From contig NZ_OY782495.1 of assembly GCF_963677715.1 (NCBI RefSeq), forward strand, positions 2,222,001-2,286,000: 64,000 bases of DNA, given 5' to 3'. The position numbers were made by a program, and so were the translations under genes. Positions 8,600 through 15,949 of this stretch are shown piece by piece. Position 1 is the stretch's first letter, and the number at the start of each line of letters is the position of its first letter. A model generated the notes under the pieces. It was not told the origin of the DNA. It saw only the letters and a program-made list of their open reading frames with translations, and did no database searches. Source of the stretch: an uncultured Bacteroides sp. GTDB lineage: Bacteria; Bacteroidota; Bacteroidia; Bacteroidales; Bacteroidaceae.

Positions 8600-9088
8600 A
8601 TGGCGAAGGTATATTTGGGTTTAGGTACCAATTTAGGTAACAAAGAACAAAATCTTCACTTTGCCGTACAAAAAATAGAAGAGCAGGTAGGGAAAATTAG
8701 TTCCTTATCTGCTTTTTATGTGACTGCTCCCTGGGGATTCGACTCTACAAACAGTTTCCTGAATGCGGCTGTCTGCGTCGAAACTCTTTCTCTTCCAATG
8801 GTCGTTTTGCGAGAAACCCAGCAAATCGAAAGGGAGATGGGGCGTACACATAAGTCAGCTAACGGCACTTATGGTGATCGTATCATTGACATCGATCTGC
8901 TTTTATACGATAATTTGATATTGAATACAGAGGAACTGATCCTCCCTCATCCGCTGATGGCGCAACGCCTTTTTGTGATGGAACCGTTAGCCGAAATAGC
9001 TTCGGATGTGATGCATCCTGTTTGGCATAAATCAATGAAAAGCCTGTTTCAGCTTCTCCAGAGTGGTGAAAAAGCGATTGTGCTGTAA
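8600..9088 (+). CDS. folK: 2-amino-4-hydroxy-6-hydroxymethyldihydropteridine pyrophosphokinase FolK
   Basis: FolK (HPPK) transfers pyrophosphate from ATP to 6-hydroxymethyl-dihydropterin in folate synthesis. The 162-residue length is typical. Motifs visible are LGLGTNLGNKEQNL at the N-terminus, ERxMGR near 73-78, the metal-binding RIIDIDLLLYD near 94-104, and LPHPLMAQRLFVMEPL near 115-130. It is the last gene of the plus-strand run before the metK regulatory region. Confidence 0.95.
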   Translation: MAKVYLGLGTNLGNKEQNLHFAVQKIEEQVGKISSLSAFYVTAPWGFDSTNSFLNAAVCVETLSLPMVVLRETQQIEREMGRTHKSANGTYGDRIIDIDLLLYDNLILNTEELILPHPLMAQRLFVMEPLAEIASDVMHPVWHKSMKSLFQLLQSGEKAIVL

Positions 9089-9195
9089 AGTGGCAAAACT
9101 TTAAGGCAGGCGCTGTTTTAGCAATAAACAGCTCTTCGTTTCTTTGATTTAAATTATTATAGCACAATAAAGTTCTTTATTTTCTCAAGAATCCC

Positions 9196-9203
9196 TATCT
9201 TTG
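9196..9203 (+). promoter_or_regulatory. -7 promoter box of metK
   Basis: TATCTTTG matches TAnnTTTG. The predicted transcription start (about 9210) falls a few bases before the riboswitch-like element. Confidence 0.75.
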
Positions 9204-9213
9204 ACCCCGAAAT

Positions 9214-9267
9214 GAATGTGGAAAGATTTGAGTAGCTTGCAACCACAGAAAAAAATGCTAAAAGATG
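9214..9267 (+). promoter_or_regulatory. SAM-II-like riboswitch in the metK leader
   Basis: Directly after the promoter the leader shows P1 stem TGTGG (9217-9221) with CCACA (9243-9247). Its loop holds AGATTTG and GCTTGCAA, and an A-rich link leads to TGCTAAAA (9256-9263). TAGC in the loop (9233-9236) can pair with GCTA (9257-9260), giving the pseudoknot expected of SAM-II. GATTTG, CTTGCAA and GCTAAA agree with the SAM-II consensus as I remember it, and the gene downstream makes SAM. About 80 nt separate it from the ATG, so the expression platform is not obvious. Confidence 0.7.
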
Positions 9268-9345
9268 ATTCTCTTCTGTCTGCGCATTTCTACTCTCTTT
9301 GCCCTGCATTCAACTTTTATAGTTCATAATTCATAATCTATTGTT

Positions 9346-10638
9346 ATGGGATATTTATTCACATCCGAATCGGTGTCTGAAGGGCACCCCGACAAAGTGG
9401 CCGATCAAATATCGGACGCTATACTTGATGAACTGTTGGCTTACGACCCCAGCTCTAAAGTAGCTTGCGAAACCTTAGTTACTACCGGACAGGTAGTGCT
9501 TGCGGGAGAGGTGAAATCTGAAGCATATGTAGATCTTCAGGAGGTTGCCCGAAATGTGATCAAACGCATTGGCTATACCAAAGGAGAATATATGTTTGAA
9601 GGAAACTCATGTGGTGTGTTTTCTGCTATTCATGAGCAGAGCGCTGATATTAATCGTGGCGTAGAACGGGTGGACCCGATGAATCAGGGTGCCGGCGACC
9701 AGGGAATGATGTTCGGTTATGCTACGAATGAAACTGAAAATTACATGCCGTTGTCGCTTGATCTGGCGCACAAGATATTACAGGTTTTGGCCGATATTCG
9801 CAGAGAAGAAAAGGTTATGACTTATCTTCGTCCGGATGCCAAGAGCCAGGTCACCATAGAGTATAATGATAATGGTACGCCTGTGCGTATTGATACGATT
9901 GTTGTCTCTACTCAGCACGACGATTTTATCCAACCTGCCGATGATTCGACGGAAGCGCAATTAAAAGCGGATGAAGAGATGCTTGCCATAATACGCAAAG
10001 ATGTCATTGAAATATTGATGCCTCGTGTTATTGCTTCCATTAGCCATGCCGATATATTGGCTCTGTTTGATGGAGACATTACTTATCACGTTAATCCTAC
10101 CGGCAAATTTGTGATTGGTGGGCCTCACGGCGATACCGGACTGACCGGCCGCAAAATTATTGTCGATACTTATGGTGGTAAGGGAGCTCATGGTGGCGGA
10201 GCTTTTTCGGGCAAAGATCCGAGCAAGGTCGATCGTAGTGCCGCTTATGCTGCACGTCATATTGCTAAGAATCTGGTGGCAGCCGGTGTGGCCGATGAAA
10301 TATTGGTACAGGTTTCTTATGCTATCGGTGTTGCTAAGCCGATTAATATTTATGTTAATACATACGGGCGTAGCCGGGTTAGCCTGACTGACGGTGAAAT
10401 AGCTAAGAAGATAGATCAATTGTTTGATCTTCGGCCTAAAGCTATTGAAGACCGGTTGAAGTTGCGTTTCCCCATCTATAGCGAAACAGCAGCCTATGGG
10501 CACATGGGGCGCGAACCTCAGGTGGTAACCAAATGTTTTCATTCACGTTACTTATCCGATAAGGTGATGGAAGTGGAATTGTTTACCTGGGAAAAGCTCG
10601 ACTATCTGGATAAGGTGAAAGCTGCATTTGGTTTGTAA
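9346..10638 (+). CDS. metK: S-adenosylmethionine synthase MetK
   Basis: MetK forms SAM from ATP and methionine in the cytoplasm. The 430-residue protein carries [19 protein letters not shown] (from about 11), [12 protein letters not shown] (near 125-136), [21 protein letters not shown] (about 260-280) and [22 protein letters not shown] (about 284-305). Its length exceeds the usual ~385-400 because of an extra stretch near 195-215, common in Bacteroidetes MetK. It has its own promoter, a SAM-II-like leader and a hairpin terminator, so it is probably controlled by end-product feedback. Confidence 0.97.
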   Translation: MGYLFTSESVSEGHPDKVADQISDAILDELLAYDPSSKVACETLVTTGQVVLAGEVKSEAYVDLQEVARNVIKRIGYTKGEYMFEGNSCGVFSAIHEQSADINRGVERVDPMNQGAGDQGMMFGYATNETENYMPLSLDLAHKILQVLADIRREEKVMTYLRPDAKSQVTIEYNDNGTPVRIDTIVVSTQHDDFIQPADDSTEAQLKADEEMLAIIRKDVIEILMPRVIASISHADILALFDGDITYHVNPTGKFVIGGPHGDTGLTGRKIIVDTYGGKGAHGGGAFSGKDPSKVDRSAAYAARHIAKNLVAAGVADEILVQVSYAIGVAKPINIYVNTYGRSRVSLTDGEIAKKIDQLFDLRPKAIEDRLKLRFPIYSETAAYGHMGREPQVVTKCFHSRYLSDKVMEVELFTWEKLDYLDKVKAAFGL

Positions 10639-10668
10639 TCAGCATAGCTTTACAGCTATTTATTTATA

Positions 10669-10728
10669 GGAAGGTTGTTTTTGTCTGTTGTTTTATGCAA
10701 CGGCAAGGGCGACCTTCCGTCGTTTTGT
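10669..10728 (+). terminator. Probable terminator of metK
   Basis: GGAAGGTTG (10669-10677) pairs with CGACCTTCC (10710-10718). The loop contains a second helix, GTTG / CAAC. A T-rich stretch follows. Confidence 0.6.
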
Positions 10729-10752
10729 TTGTGTAAATACATAAAGTTTCTG

Positions 10753-10760
10753 TACTTTTG
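10753..10760 (+). promoter_or_regulatory. -7 promoter box of the LOG-family gene
   Basis: TACTTTTG matches TAnnTTTG, about 30 bp before the ATG at 10791. Confidence 0.7.
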
Positions 10761-10790
10761 TAGCGTGAAAACGTAAACGTGCATAATAAG

Positions 10791-11378
10791 ATGAATAAAA
10801 TAACCTCTGTATGCGTATATAGTGCGTCAAGCACAAAAATTGATCCTGTCTATTTTGAGGCGGCCGACAGATTGGGGCGCTTATTGGCCGAGAATCAGAT
10901 TCGTTTGATAAATGGTGCGGGGAGCATTGGACTGATGCGTTCTGTGGCCGATGCCGTGCTGTCGGGTGGGGGAAAAGTCACAGGTGTTATTCCTGCATTC
11001 ATGGTGGAGCAGGGTTGGCACCATACAGGGCTGACGGAACTTGTTACGGTGAAAAGTATGCACGAACGCAAACAGTTGATGGCCGACCTTAGCGACGCTG
11101 TCATTGCTCTGCCGGGTGGTTGTGGCACGTTGGAGGAATTACTTGAAATTATCACCTGGAAACAGTTGGGGTTATACTTGAATCCGATTGTGATCTTGAA
11201 TGTGAATGGCTTCTTTGACCCGCTTCTCGAGATGCTCGATAAAGCCATAGAAGAGAATTTTATGCGTTCTCAGCATAGTGATATCTGGAGCGTGGCTACT
11301 ACTCCTGAAAAAGCGTTGGAGCTTATTTATAACGTACCTGTCTGGGATGTTTCTGTTAGGAAATTTGCTGCGATATGA
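10791..11378 (+). CDS. LOG-family protein (TIGR00730), putative nucleotide 5'-monophosphate phosphoribohydrolase
   Basis: LOG-family proteins hydrolyse the N-glycosidic bond of nucleoside monophosphates, releasing ribose 5-phosphate and a base. The 195-residue protein has a Rossmann-like fold, with SMHERKQLM near 84-92 and the signature PGGCGTLEE at 108-116. The true substrate in Bacteroides is not known; the plant cytokinin name often attached to it should be read cautiously. ATG at 10791 is preferred to an in-frame GTG at 10779, which would leave almost no leader after the promoter. It overlaps the DUF4271 gene by 4 nt (ATGA). Confidence 0.85.
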   Translation: MNKITSVCVYSASSTKIDPVYFEAADRLGRLLAENQIRLINGAGSIGLMRSVADAVLSGGGKVTGVIPAFMVEQGWHHTGLTELVTVKSMHERKQLMADLSDAVIALPGGCGTLEELLEIITWKQLGLYLNPIVILNVNGFFDPLLEMLDKAIEENFMRSQHSDIWSVATTPEKALELIYNVPVWDVSVRKFAAI

Positions 11379-12190
11379 ATGATAGAGACACCCTACAAAC
11401 CGATACAGTAGCGCTCTTTTATAAAGAACAGTTTGCTAGTGCCGATTCTGCCCAGCTGACTGTTTATCACTCAGAGCGAGAATTTGCTTCCGGTTTTGAA
11501 GGTGTGCCTATTCCTTATACTCCAAGAGCAGACGATGCTATCGCTGCCCTTTTTCTTATCTTCTTTTTTGTTTCAGCCTATATACTTGGTCAAAGCAAGA
11601 AAATCCTTGCGCAGCAGTTTAAAGACTTTTTTCTTCACCGCCAGCGTACAAGTATTTTTGCGGCCTCTACTGTGGCCGATGTACGGCATTTGCTCTTGCT
11701 TGTTTTGCAGACTTGTGTTTTTTCCGGACTTTGTTTCTTTGACTATTTTAGTACTGTGCGTCCGGCTTTGATTCAGCAATTTTCTCCTCATTCTTTGCTT
11801 GTTGTATATGTAGCCGTTTGCCTGCTTTACGTGTTGGTTAAGTGGTTGTTTTATTCATTCGTGGGATGGGTTTTCTTTGATAAAGATAAGACAGCTTTAT
11901 GGATAAATTCCTATTTTACAATAATTTATTATGTGGGTTTTGCTCTTTTTTTCTTTGCTTTATTTCTTATCTATTTTGATTTAAAACTTGCTTTTTTTAT
12001 TCCACTTGGATTAGGCTTAATCATTTCAGCAAAAATATTGGTATTATATAAGTGGTTAAAGCTTTTTTTTAATAATGTTTATGGTCTTCTCCTTTTAATT
12101 TTGTACTTTTGTGCGCTTGAAATTCTCCCCAGCCTTATAGTTTATCAAGCGTTGGTTCAAATTAATAATTTATTGCTAATAAAATTTTAG
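11375..12190 (+). CDS. DUF4271 family integral membrane protein
   Basis: The 271-residue protein has a soluble N-terminus (about 1-50), then six or seven hydrophobic segments. LVKWLFYSFVGWVFFDK lies near the middle and SAKILVLYKWLKLFF near 210-225. This matches DUF4271, a Bacteroidetes family found directly upstream of the uroporphyrinogen-III synthase gene. No biochemical role is known. It is translationally coupled to the LOG gene and separated from hemD by 4 bp. Confidence 0.8.
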   Translation: MNDRDTLQTDTVALFYKEQFASADSAQLTVYHSEREFASGFEGVPIPYTPRADDAIAALFLIFFFVSAYILGQSKKILAQQFKDFFLHRQRTSIFAASTVADVRHLLLLVLQTCVFSGLCFFDYFSTVRPALIQQFSPHSLLVVYVAVCLLYVLVKWLFYSFVGWVFFDKDKTALWINSYFTIIYYVGFALFFFALFLIYFDLKLAFFIPLGLGLIISAKILVLYKWLKLFFNNVYGLLLLILYFCALEILPSLIVYQALVQINNLLLIKF

Positions 12191-12194
12191 GACG

Positions 12195-12947
12195 TTGAAA
12201 ATAAAGAAAGTACTTGTGTCGCAGCCGAAACCTGCTTCAGAGAAATCTCCCTATTACGACATTGCTGAGAGATATGGGGTAAAGATTGATTTCCGACCGT
12301 TTATCAAAGTGGAGAGTCTTTCAGCAAAAGAGTTTAGACAGCAAAAAGTGTCAATCTTAGATCATACGGCTGTTCTCTTTACTTCCCGCCATGCAATAGA
12401 TCATTTCTTTCTTTTGTGCACAGAAATGCGTATTACTATTCCCGAGACAATGAAATATTTTTGTGTGACAGAGGCTGTTGCCCTTTATATCCAGAAATAC
12501 ATACAATACCGTAAAAGAAAAATTTTCTTTGGTAATACGGGAAAAATTGAAGATTTGATTCCTGCTATCGTGAAACATAATTCTGAAAAATATTTTGTTC
12601 CAATGTCCGATGTGCATACGGATGAGATAAAGAATTTGTTGGATAAGCATAAAATTAATCATACGGAGGCGGTGATGTATCGCACGGTCAGCAACGACTT
12701 TCTCGAAGGAGAGGAGTTCGATTATGACATGTTGTTGTTTTTCAGCCCTTCCGGTGTTTCTTCGTTAAAGAAGAATTTTCCTGACTTTGAGCAAAAAGAG
12801 GTTAAAATAGGTAGTTTCGGATCTACCACAGCGCAGGCTGTTCGTGATGCCGGATTCCGTTTAGATATGGAAGCCCCTAGTGTACAGGCTCCTTCTATGA
12901 CTGCTGCCCTTGAAATTTTTATTAGGGAAACGAATAAGGGTAAGTAA
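12195..12947 (+). CDS. hemD: Uroporphyrinogen-III synthase family protein HemD
   Basis: This enzyme cyclises hydroxymethylbilane with inversion of ring D to give uroporphyrinogen III. The 250-residue protein has the two-lobed HemD pattern: an N-terminal KVLVSQPKP strand, TAVLFTSRHAIDHFF near 55-70, a central region FVPMSDVHTDEI, and FFSPSGVSSL near 182-191 before GSFGSTTAQAV. The start is a TTG at 12195, 4 bp after the DUF4271 stop; I chose it because MKIKKVLVSQPKP is the usual N-terminus in relatives. Most Bacteroides cannot make haem from the start, so a role beyond haem synthesis (for example corrinoids) is possible. Confidence 0.85.
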   Translation: MKIKKVLVSQPKPASEKSPYYDIAERYGVKIDFRPFIKVESLSAKEFRQQKVSILDHTAVLFTSRHAIDHFFLLCTEMRITIPETMKYFCVTEAVALYIQKYIQYRKRKIFFGNTGKIEDLIPAIVKHNSEKYFVPMSDVHTDEIKNLLDKHKINHTEAVMYRTVSNDFLEGEEFDYDMLLFFSPSGVSSLKKNFPDFEQKEVKIGSFGSTTAQAVRDAGFRLDMEAPSVQAPSMTAALEIFIRETNKGK

Positions 12948-12956
12948 CAAAACAAC

Positions 12957-13026
12957 GGCTGGCGATTGGCTGCCAGAGGCTGGTATAAAACATCTTTATG
13001 CTTACCTCTGACTGTTATCGTTGGCC
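12957..13026. repeat. Imperfect inverted repeat between hemD and rnpA
   Basis: GGCTGGCGAT (12957-12966) can pair, using G-U pairs, with ATCGTTGGCC (13017-13026), and CAGAGG (12974-12979) with CCTCTG (13005-13010). The loop is A/T-rich. There is no T-run after it, so it does not look like a normal terminator. It may act in processing or regulation of the rnpA mRNA. Confidence 0.5.
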
Positions 13027-13041
13027 GTTAATCATTATTTT

Positions 13042-13431
13042 ATGGGTATAAACACGCTATGTAAATCGGAACGGCTAAGCAGTAAAATATCGATCGAGAA
13101 AATGTTTGCAGGAGGAGCAAAGTCATTTTCCGTCTTTCCGTTGCGTGTAGTGTTTATCCAAATAGAAAAAAGAGAGGAAGCTGCTGATGTCTCTATCTTA
13201 ATCAGTGTTTCTAAAAAACGTTTTAAGCGTGCCGTTGATCGCAACCGGGTGAAGCGACAGATACGGGAAGCTTATCGAAAGAATAAACATACTTTGCTGG
13301 AATTACAGGGTACAAAGGAACAAAACCTGGTGATTGGTGTTATCTATTCATCAACTGAGTTGGTGTCATCCGCCGAAATAGAAGAAAAATTAAACCTGTT
13401 GCTTGGCCGTATCGCCGAAAAATTAGCATGA
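13042..13431 (+). CDS. rnpA: Ribonuclease P protein component RnpA
   Basis: RnpA is the protein subunit of RNase P, which matures tRNA 5' ends. The 129-residue product has the family layout: basic N-terminus, [27 protein letters not shown] near 60-86 containing the conserved RNR motif, and a C-terminal helix. ATG at 13042 ([12 protein letters not shown]) is preferred over a TTG at 13021, which lies in the inverted repeat. No rpmH lies upstream, which is normal in Bacteroides where rnpA sits with hemD and yidD. It overlaps yidD by 4 nt. Confidence 0.95.
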   Translation: MGINTLCKSERLSSKISIEKMFAGGAKSFSVFPLRVVFIQIEKREEAADVSILISVSKKRFKRAVDRNRVKRQIREAYRKNKHTLLELQGTKEQNLVIGVIYSSTELVSSAEIEEKLNLLLGRIAEKLA

Positions 13432-13649
13432 AAAAGATTCTTTCTTATATATTGCTTCTTCCTATTTATTTTTATCGGTTATGTATCTCCCCCATGACTT
13501 CTCCTTCGTGTCGTTTTACACCTACCTGTTCTCAGTACGCTATTGAGGCAATAAAAAAGCATGGACCTTTTTATGGACTTTATCTGGCTGTCAGAAGAAT
13601 CCTCCGTTGTCATCCGTGGGGTGGTTCAGGTTACGATCCTGTGCCTTGA
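13428..13649 (+). CDS. yidD: Membrane protein insertion efficiency factor YidD
   Basis: YidD assists YidC-dependent insertion of inner-membrane proteins. The 73-residue protein matches the family end to end: hydrophobic N-terminus ([18 protein letters not shown]), the cysteine motif [16 protein letters not shown], and the C-terminal [12 protein letters not shown]. It overlaps the rnpA stop (ATGA), the classic rnpA-yidD arrangement. Confidence 0.95.
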   Translation: MKKILSYILLLPIYFYRLCISPMTSPSCRFTPTCSQYAIEAIKKHGPFYGLYLAVRRILRCHPWGGSGYDPVP

Positions 13650-13655
13650 ACGATT

Positions 13656-14291
13656 ATGGAGCTGTTAGATATACACACACATCATTTGCCGTTGCATCCG
13701 GAACAAGCTATTTTCAACTGTACTTCCGAAATGCTTTGGAGGCAACCTTTTGCTTATTGTTCCGTAGGCATTCATCCATGGGAACTTACTGCTGATGCTA
13801 TTCAGGATAAGTGGAATTGGCTGGTACTTGCTGCCGCAGACTCGAGGGTGCTTGCTATTGGCGAGGCAGGGCTCGACAGGATGATTGATGTGCCTTTTTC
13901 ATTGCAGATGGATACTTTTGAACGTCAGATAGAGTTTGCTGATGCAGTAGGAAAGCCTTTGGTTATTCACTGTGTTCGTGCTGCTAATGAAATTATTGAG
14001 CTAAAGAAGAAATTTCAACCCCATAATCCCTGGATTATTCATGGGTTTCGGGGCAAGAAAGAACAGGCGTTGCAATATGTCCGGCACGGTTTGTATCTTT
14101 CCTTTGGCGAAAGGTATCAGGAAGAAGCACTTTGTGCTGCTCCTGCCGACAGGCTTTTTCTTGAAACCGACGAGAGTACAATTGATATTCATCTTCTTTA
14201 TCAACGGGCAGCCACTGTCCTTTCCATTCCTCTCGAATTGCTCACCGGGCAACTCAAACAAAATATAGGCAATGTCTTTCTGAAAGGTTAA
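13656..14291 (+). CDS. TatD-family metal-dependent hydrolase
   Basis: TatD proteins are TIM-barrel metal-dependent nucleases. The metal-binding motifs are all present in order: DIHTHHL at the N-terminus, GIHPWE near 34-39, GEAGLDR near 69-75, VIHCVRA near 105, HGFRGK near 130 and LETDES near 170. At 211 residues it is about 50 shorter than E. coli TatD, a compact form often seen in Bacteroidetes. It begins 6 bp after yidD, so it shares that transcript. Confidence 0.85.
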   Translation: MELLDIHTHHLPLHPEQAIFNCTSEMLWRQPFAYCSVGIHPWELTADAIQDKWNWLVLAAADSRVLAIGEAGLDRMIDVPFSLQMDTFERQIEFADAVGKPLVIHCVRAANEIIELKKKFQPHNPWIIHGFRGKKEQALQYVRHGLYLSFGERYQEEALCAAPADRLFLETDESTIDIHLLYQRAATVLSIPLELLTGQLKQNIGNVFLKG

Positions 14292-14359
14292 TCAGCGCTT
14301 TTGACCTATGGCTTGCACCTTTTTAGAGAGTAAGAGTTGTTTGTTCAAATAAAGAGTAG

Positions 14360-14367
14360 TACTTTTG
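14360..14367 (+). promoter_or_regulatory. -7 promoter box of tyrS
   Basis: TACTTTTG matches TAnnTTTG, with a TTTG at 14340-14343 as possible -33 element. The ATG at 14400 lies about 26 nt past the expected start. Confidence 0.7.
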
Positions 14368-14399
14368 CCCGCATAATCATTTAAATATACTATCATTCG

Positions 14400-15692
14400 A
14401 TGAATTTTGTAGAAGAATTAAAATGGCGTGGAATGGTGCACGATATGATGCCCGGCACGGAAGAGCTATTGGCCAAGGAACAGGTTACCGCCTATCTGGG
14501 TATTGATCCCACAGCCGATTCGTTACACATTGGACATTTATGCGGCGTGATGATGTTACGACACTTCCAGCGTTGCGGACACAAGCCGTTGGCTCTTATC
14601 GGCGGTGCAACGGGTATGATAGGTGATCCTTCCGGCAAATCGGCCGAAAGAAATCTTTTGGATGAAGAAACGTTGAGCCATAATCAGGCCTGCATTAAAA
14701 AGCAGCTGGCTAAATTCCTTGATTTCGAATCGAATGCTTCTAATAAGGCTGAGTTGGTAAACAACTACGATTGGATGAAGAATTTCTCTTTTCTCGATTT
14801 TGCACGCGAAGTAGGTAAACACATCACCGTGAACTACATGATGTCTAAAGATTCTGTGAAGAAGAGACTGAATGGAGAGTCAAGAGATGGTTTGTCGTTT
14901 ACCGAGTTCACTTACCAATTGTTGCAAGGCTATGATTTTCTTCATTTGTATGAAAACAAAGGATGCAAGCTACAAATGGGAGGTTCTGATCAATGGGGAA
15001 ACATTACTACCGGCACTGAACTGATTCGTCGCACCAATGGCGGTGAAGCTTTTGCATTGACCTGTCCCCTTATTACAAAAGCCGATGGCGGTAAATTCGG
15101 AAAAACAGAATCGGGCAATGTGTGGCTCGATGCCAAATATACTTCTCCCTATAAATTCTTCCAGTTTTGGTTGAATGTGAGTGATGATGATGCAGCCCGA
15201 TACATTAAGATATTTACTTCTTTAACGAAAGAAGAAATAGAGCAGCTTACTGCCGAGCATACCGAAGCACCTCACTTGCGTATACTCCAAAAGCGCCTGG
15301 CTAAGGAAGTTACCATCATGGTTCATTCGGAGGAAGATTATAACGCTGCCGTGGAGGCTTCTGATATTCTTTTTGGCAATGCCACTTCGGCTGCTTTGAA
15401 AAAGCTCGATGAAGACACGCTGCTTGCGGTTTTCGAAGGAGTTCCTCAATTCGAAGTTTCCAAAGAAGTTTTGTCTGAAGGGGTAAAAGCAGTCGATTTG
15501 TTTGTGGACCATGCTGCTGTATTTGCTTCAAAAGGAGAGATGAGAAAACTTGCTCAGGGAGGCGGTGTTTCTTTAAATAAAGAAAAGCTGGCTACTTTCG
15601 ACCAAATTGTGACTGCTTCCGATTTGCTTGATGGCAAATATCTGCTCGTGCAAAGAGGCAAGAAAAACTATTTCTTGATTATCGCTAAATAA
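14400..15692 (+). CDS. tyrS: Tyrosyl-tRNA synthetase TyrS
   Basis: This class I aminoacyl-tRNA synthetase charges tRNA-Tyr. The 430-residue protein has the HIGH motif at 43-46 (SLHIGHLCG), the tyrosine-binding region [29 protein letters not shown] split around 170-200, and a KMSKS-type loop written KFGKT at 232-236. A C-terminal S4-like RNA-binding domain starts near 360. It is transcribed from its own promoter and is the last protein gene before tRNA-Gln and the pectin locus. Confidence 0.97.
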   Translation: MNFVEELKWRGMVHDMMPGTEELLAKEQVTAYLGIDPTADSLHIGHLCGVMMLRHFQRCGHKPLALIGGATGMIGDPSGKSAERNLLDEETLSHNQACIKKQLAKFLDFESNASNKAELVNNYDWMKNFSFLDFAREVGKHITVNYMMSKDSVKKRLNGESRDGLSFTEFTYQLLQGYDFLHLYENKGCKLQMGGSDQWGNITTGTELIRRTNGGEAFALTCPLITKADGGKFGKTESGNVWLDAKYTSPYKFFQFWLNVSDDDAARYIKIFTSLTKEEIEQLTAEHTEAPHLRILQKRLAKEVTIMVHSEEDYNAAVEASDILFGNATSAALKKLDEDTLLAVFEGVPQFEVSKEVLSEGVKAVDLFVDHAAVFASKGEMRKLAQGGGVSLNKEKLATFDQIVTASDLLDGKYLLVQRGKKNYFLIIAK

Positions 15693-15732
15693 AAAAGAGA
15701 TCTAAATATTTGCATATATAGCCTTATACCAC

Positions 15733-15740
15733 TATCTTTG
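15733..15740 (+). promoter_or_regulatory. -7 promoter box of tRNA-Gln
   Basis: TATCTTTG matches TAnnTTTG, about 30 bp before the mature tRNA 5' end. Confidence 0.65.
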
Positions 15741-15769
15741 CATCGCTTTTGAAAGAAAGCCTTTTAGTT

Positions 15770-15840
15770 TGTCCTATGGTGTAATGGTAGCACAACAGTT
15801 TTTGGTACTGTTTGTCGAAGTTCGAATCTTCGTAGGACAA
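15770..15840 (+). tRNA. tRNA-Gln (anticodon UUG)
   Basis: A 71-nt cloverleaf can be drawn. The acceptor stem is TGTCCTA / TAGGACA with discriminator A at 15840. The D-arm contains GGTGTAATGGTAGC. The anticodon stem ACAGT / ACTGT encloses the loop TTTTGGT with anticodon TTG. The T-arm is CGAAGTTCGAATCTTCG. CCA is not encoded. A promoter box precedes it and a strong hairpin terminator follows at 15851. It marks the boundary between core genes and the pectin locus. Confidence 0.95.
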
Positions 15841-15850
15841 CAGATTTTAT

Positions 15851-15891
15851 AAACCCTTGAAAACGGAACGTTTTCGAGGGTTTTGTTTTTT
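15851..15891 (+). terminator. Terminator of tRNA-Gln
   Basis: A 15-bp stem (AAACCCTTGAAAACG / CGTTTTCGAGGGTTT, one G-U pair, GAA loop) is followed by TTTTGTTTTTT. Confidence 0.9.
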
Positions 15892-15903
15892 AATAATTCC
15901 CAC

Positions 15904-15911
15904 TATCTTTG
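15904..15911 (+). promoter_or_regulatory. -7 promoter box of the TPR regulator gene
   Basis: TATCTTTG matches TAnnTTTG. It rules out any start codon upstream of about 15918 for the next gene. Confidence 0.65.
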
Positions 15912-15949
15912 CAATAGATTTAATATATACGGCAAATAATAATTATTCT

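Noticed and set aside
15857..15949. TTG-initiated extension of the TPR regulator
   Set aside because: The start lies inside the tRNA terminator and before the gene's own promoter box.
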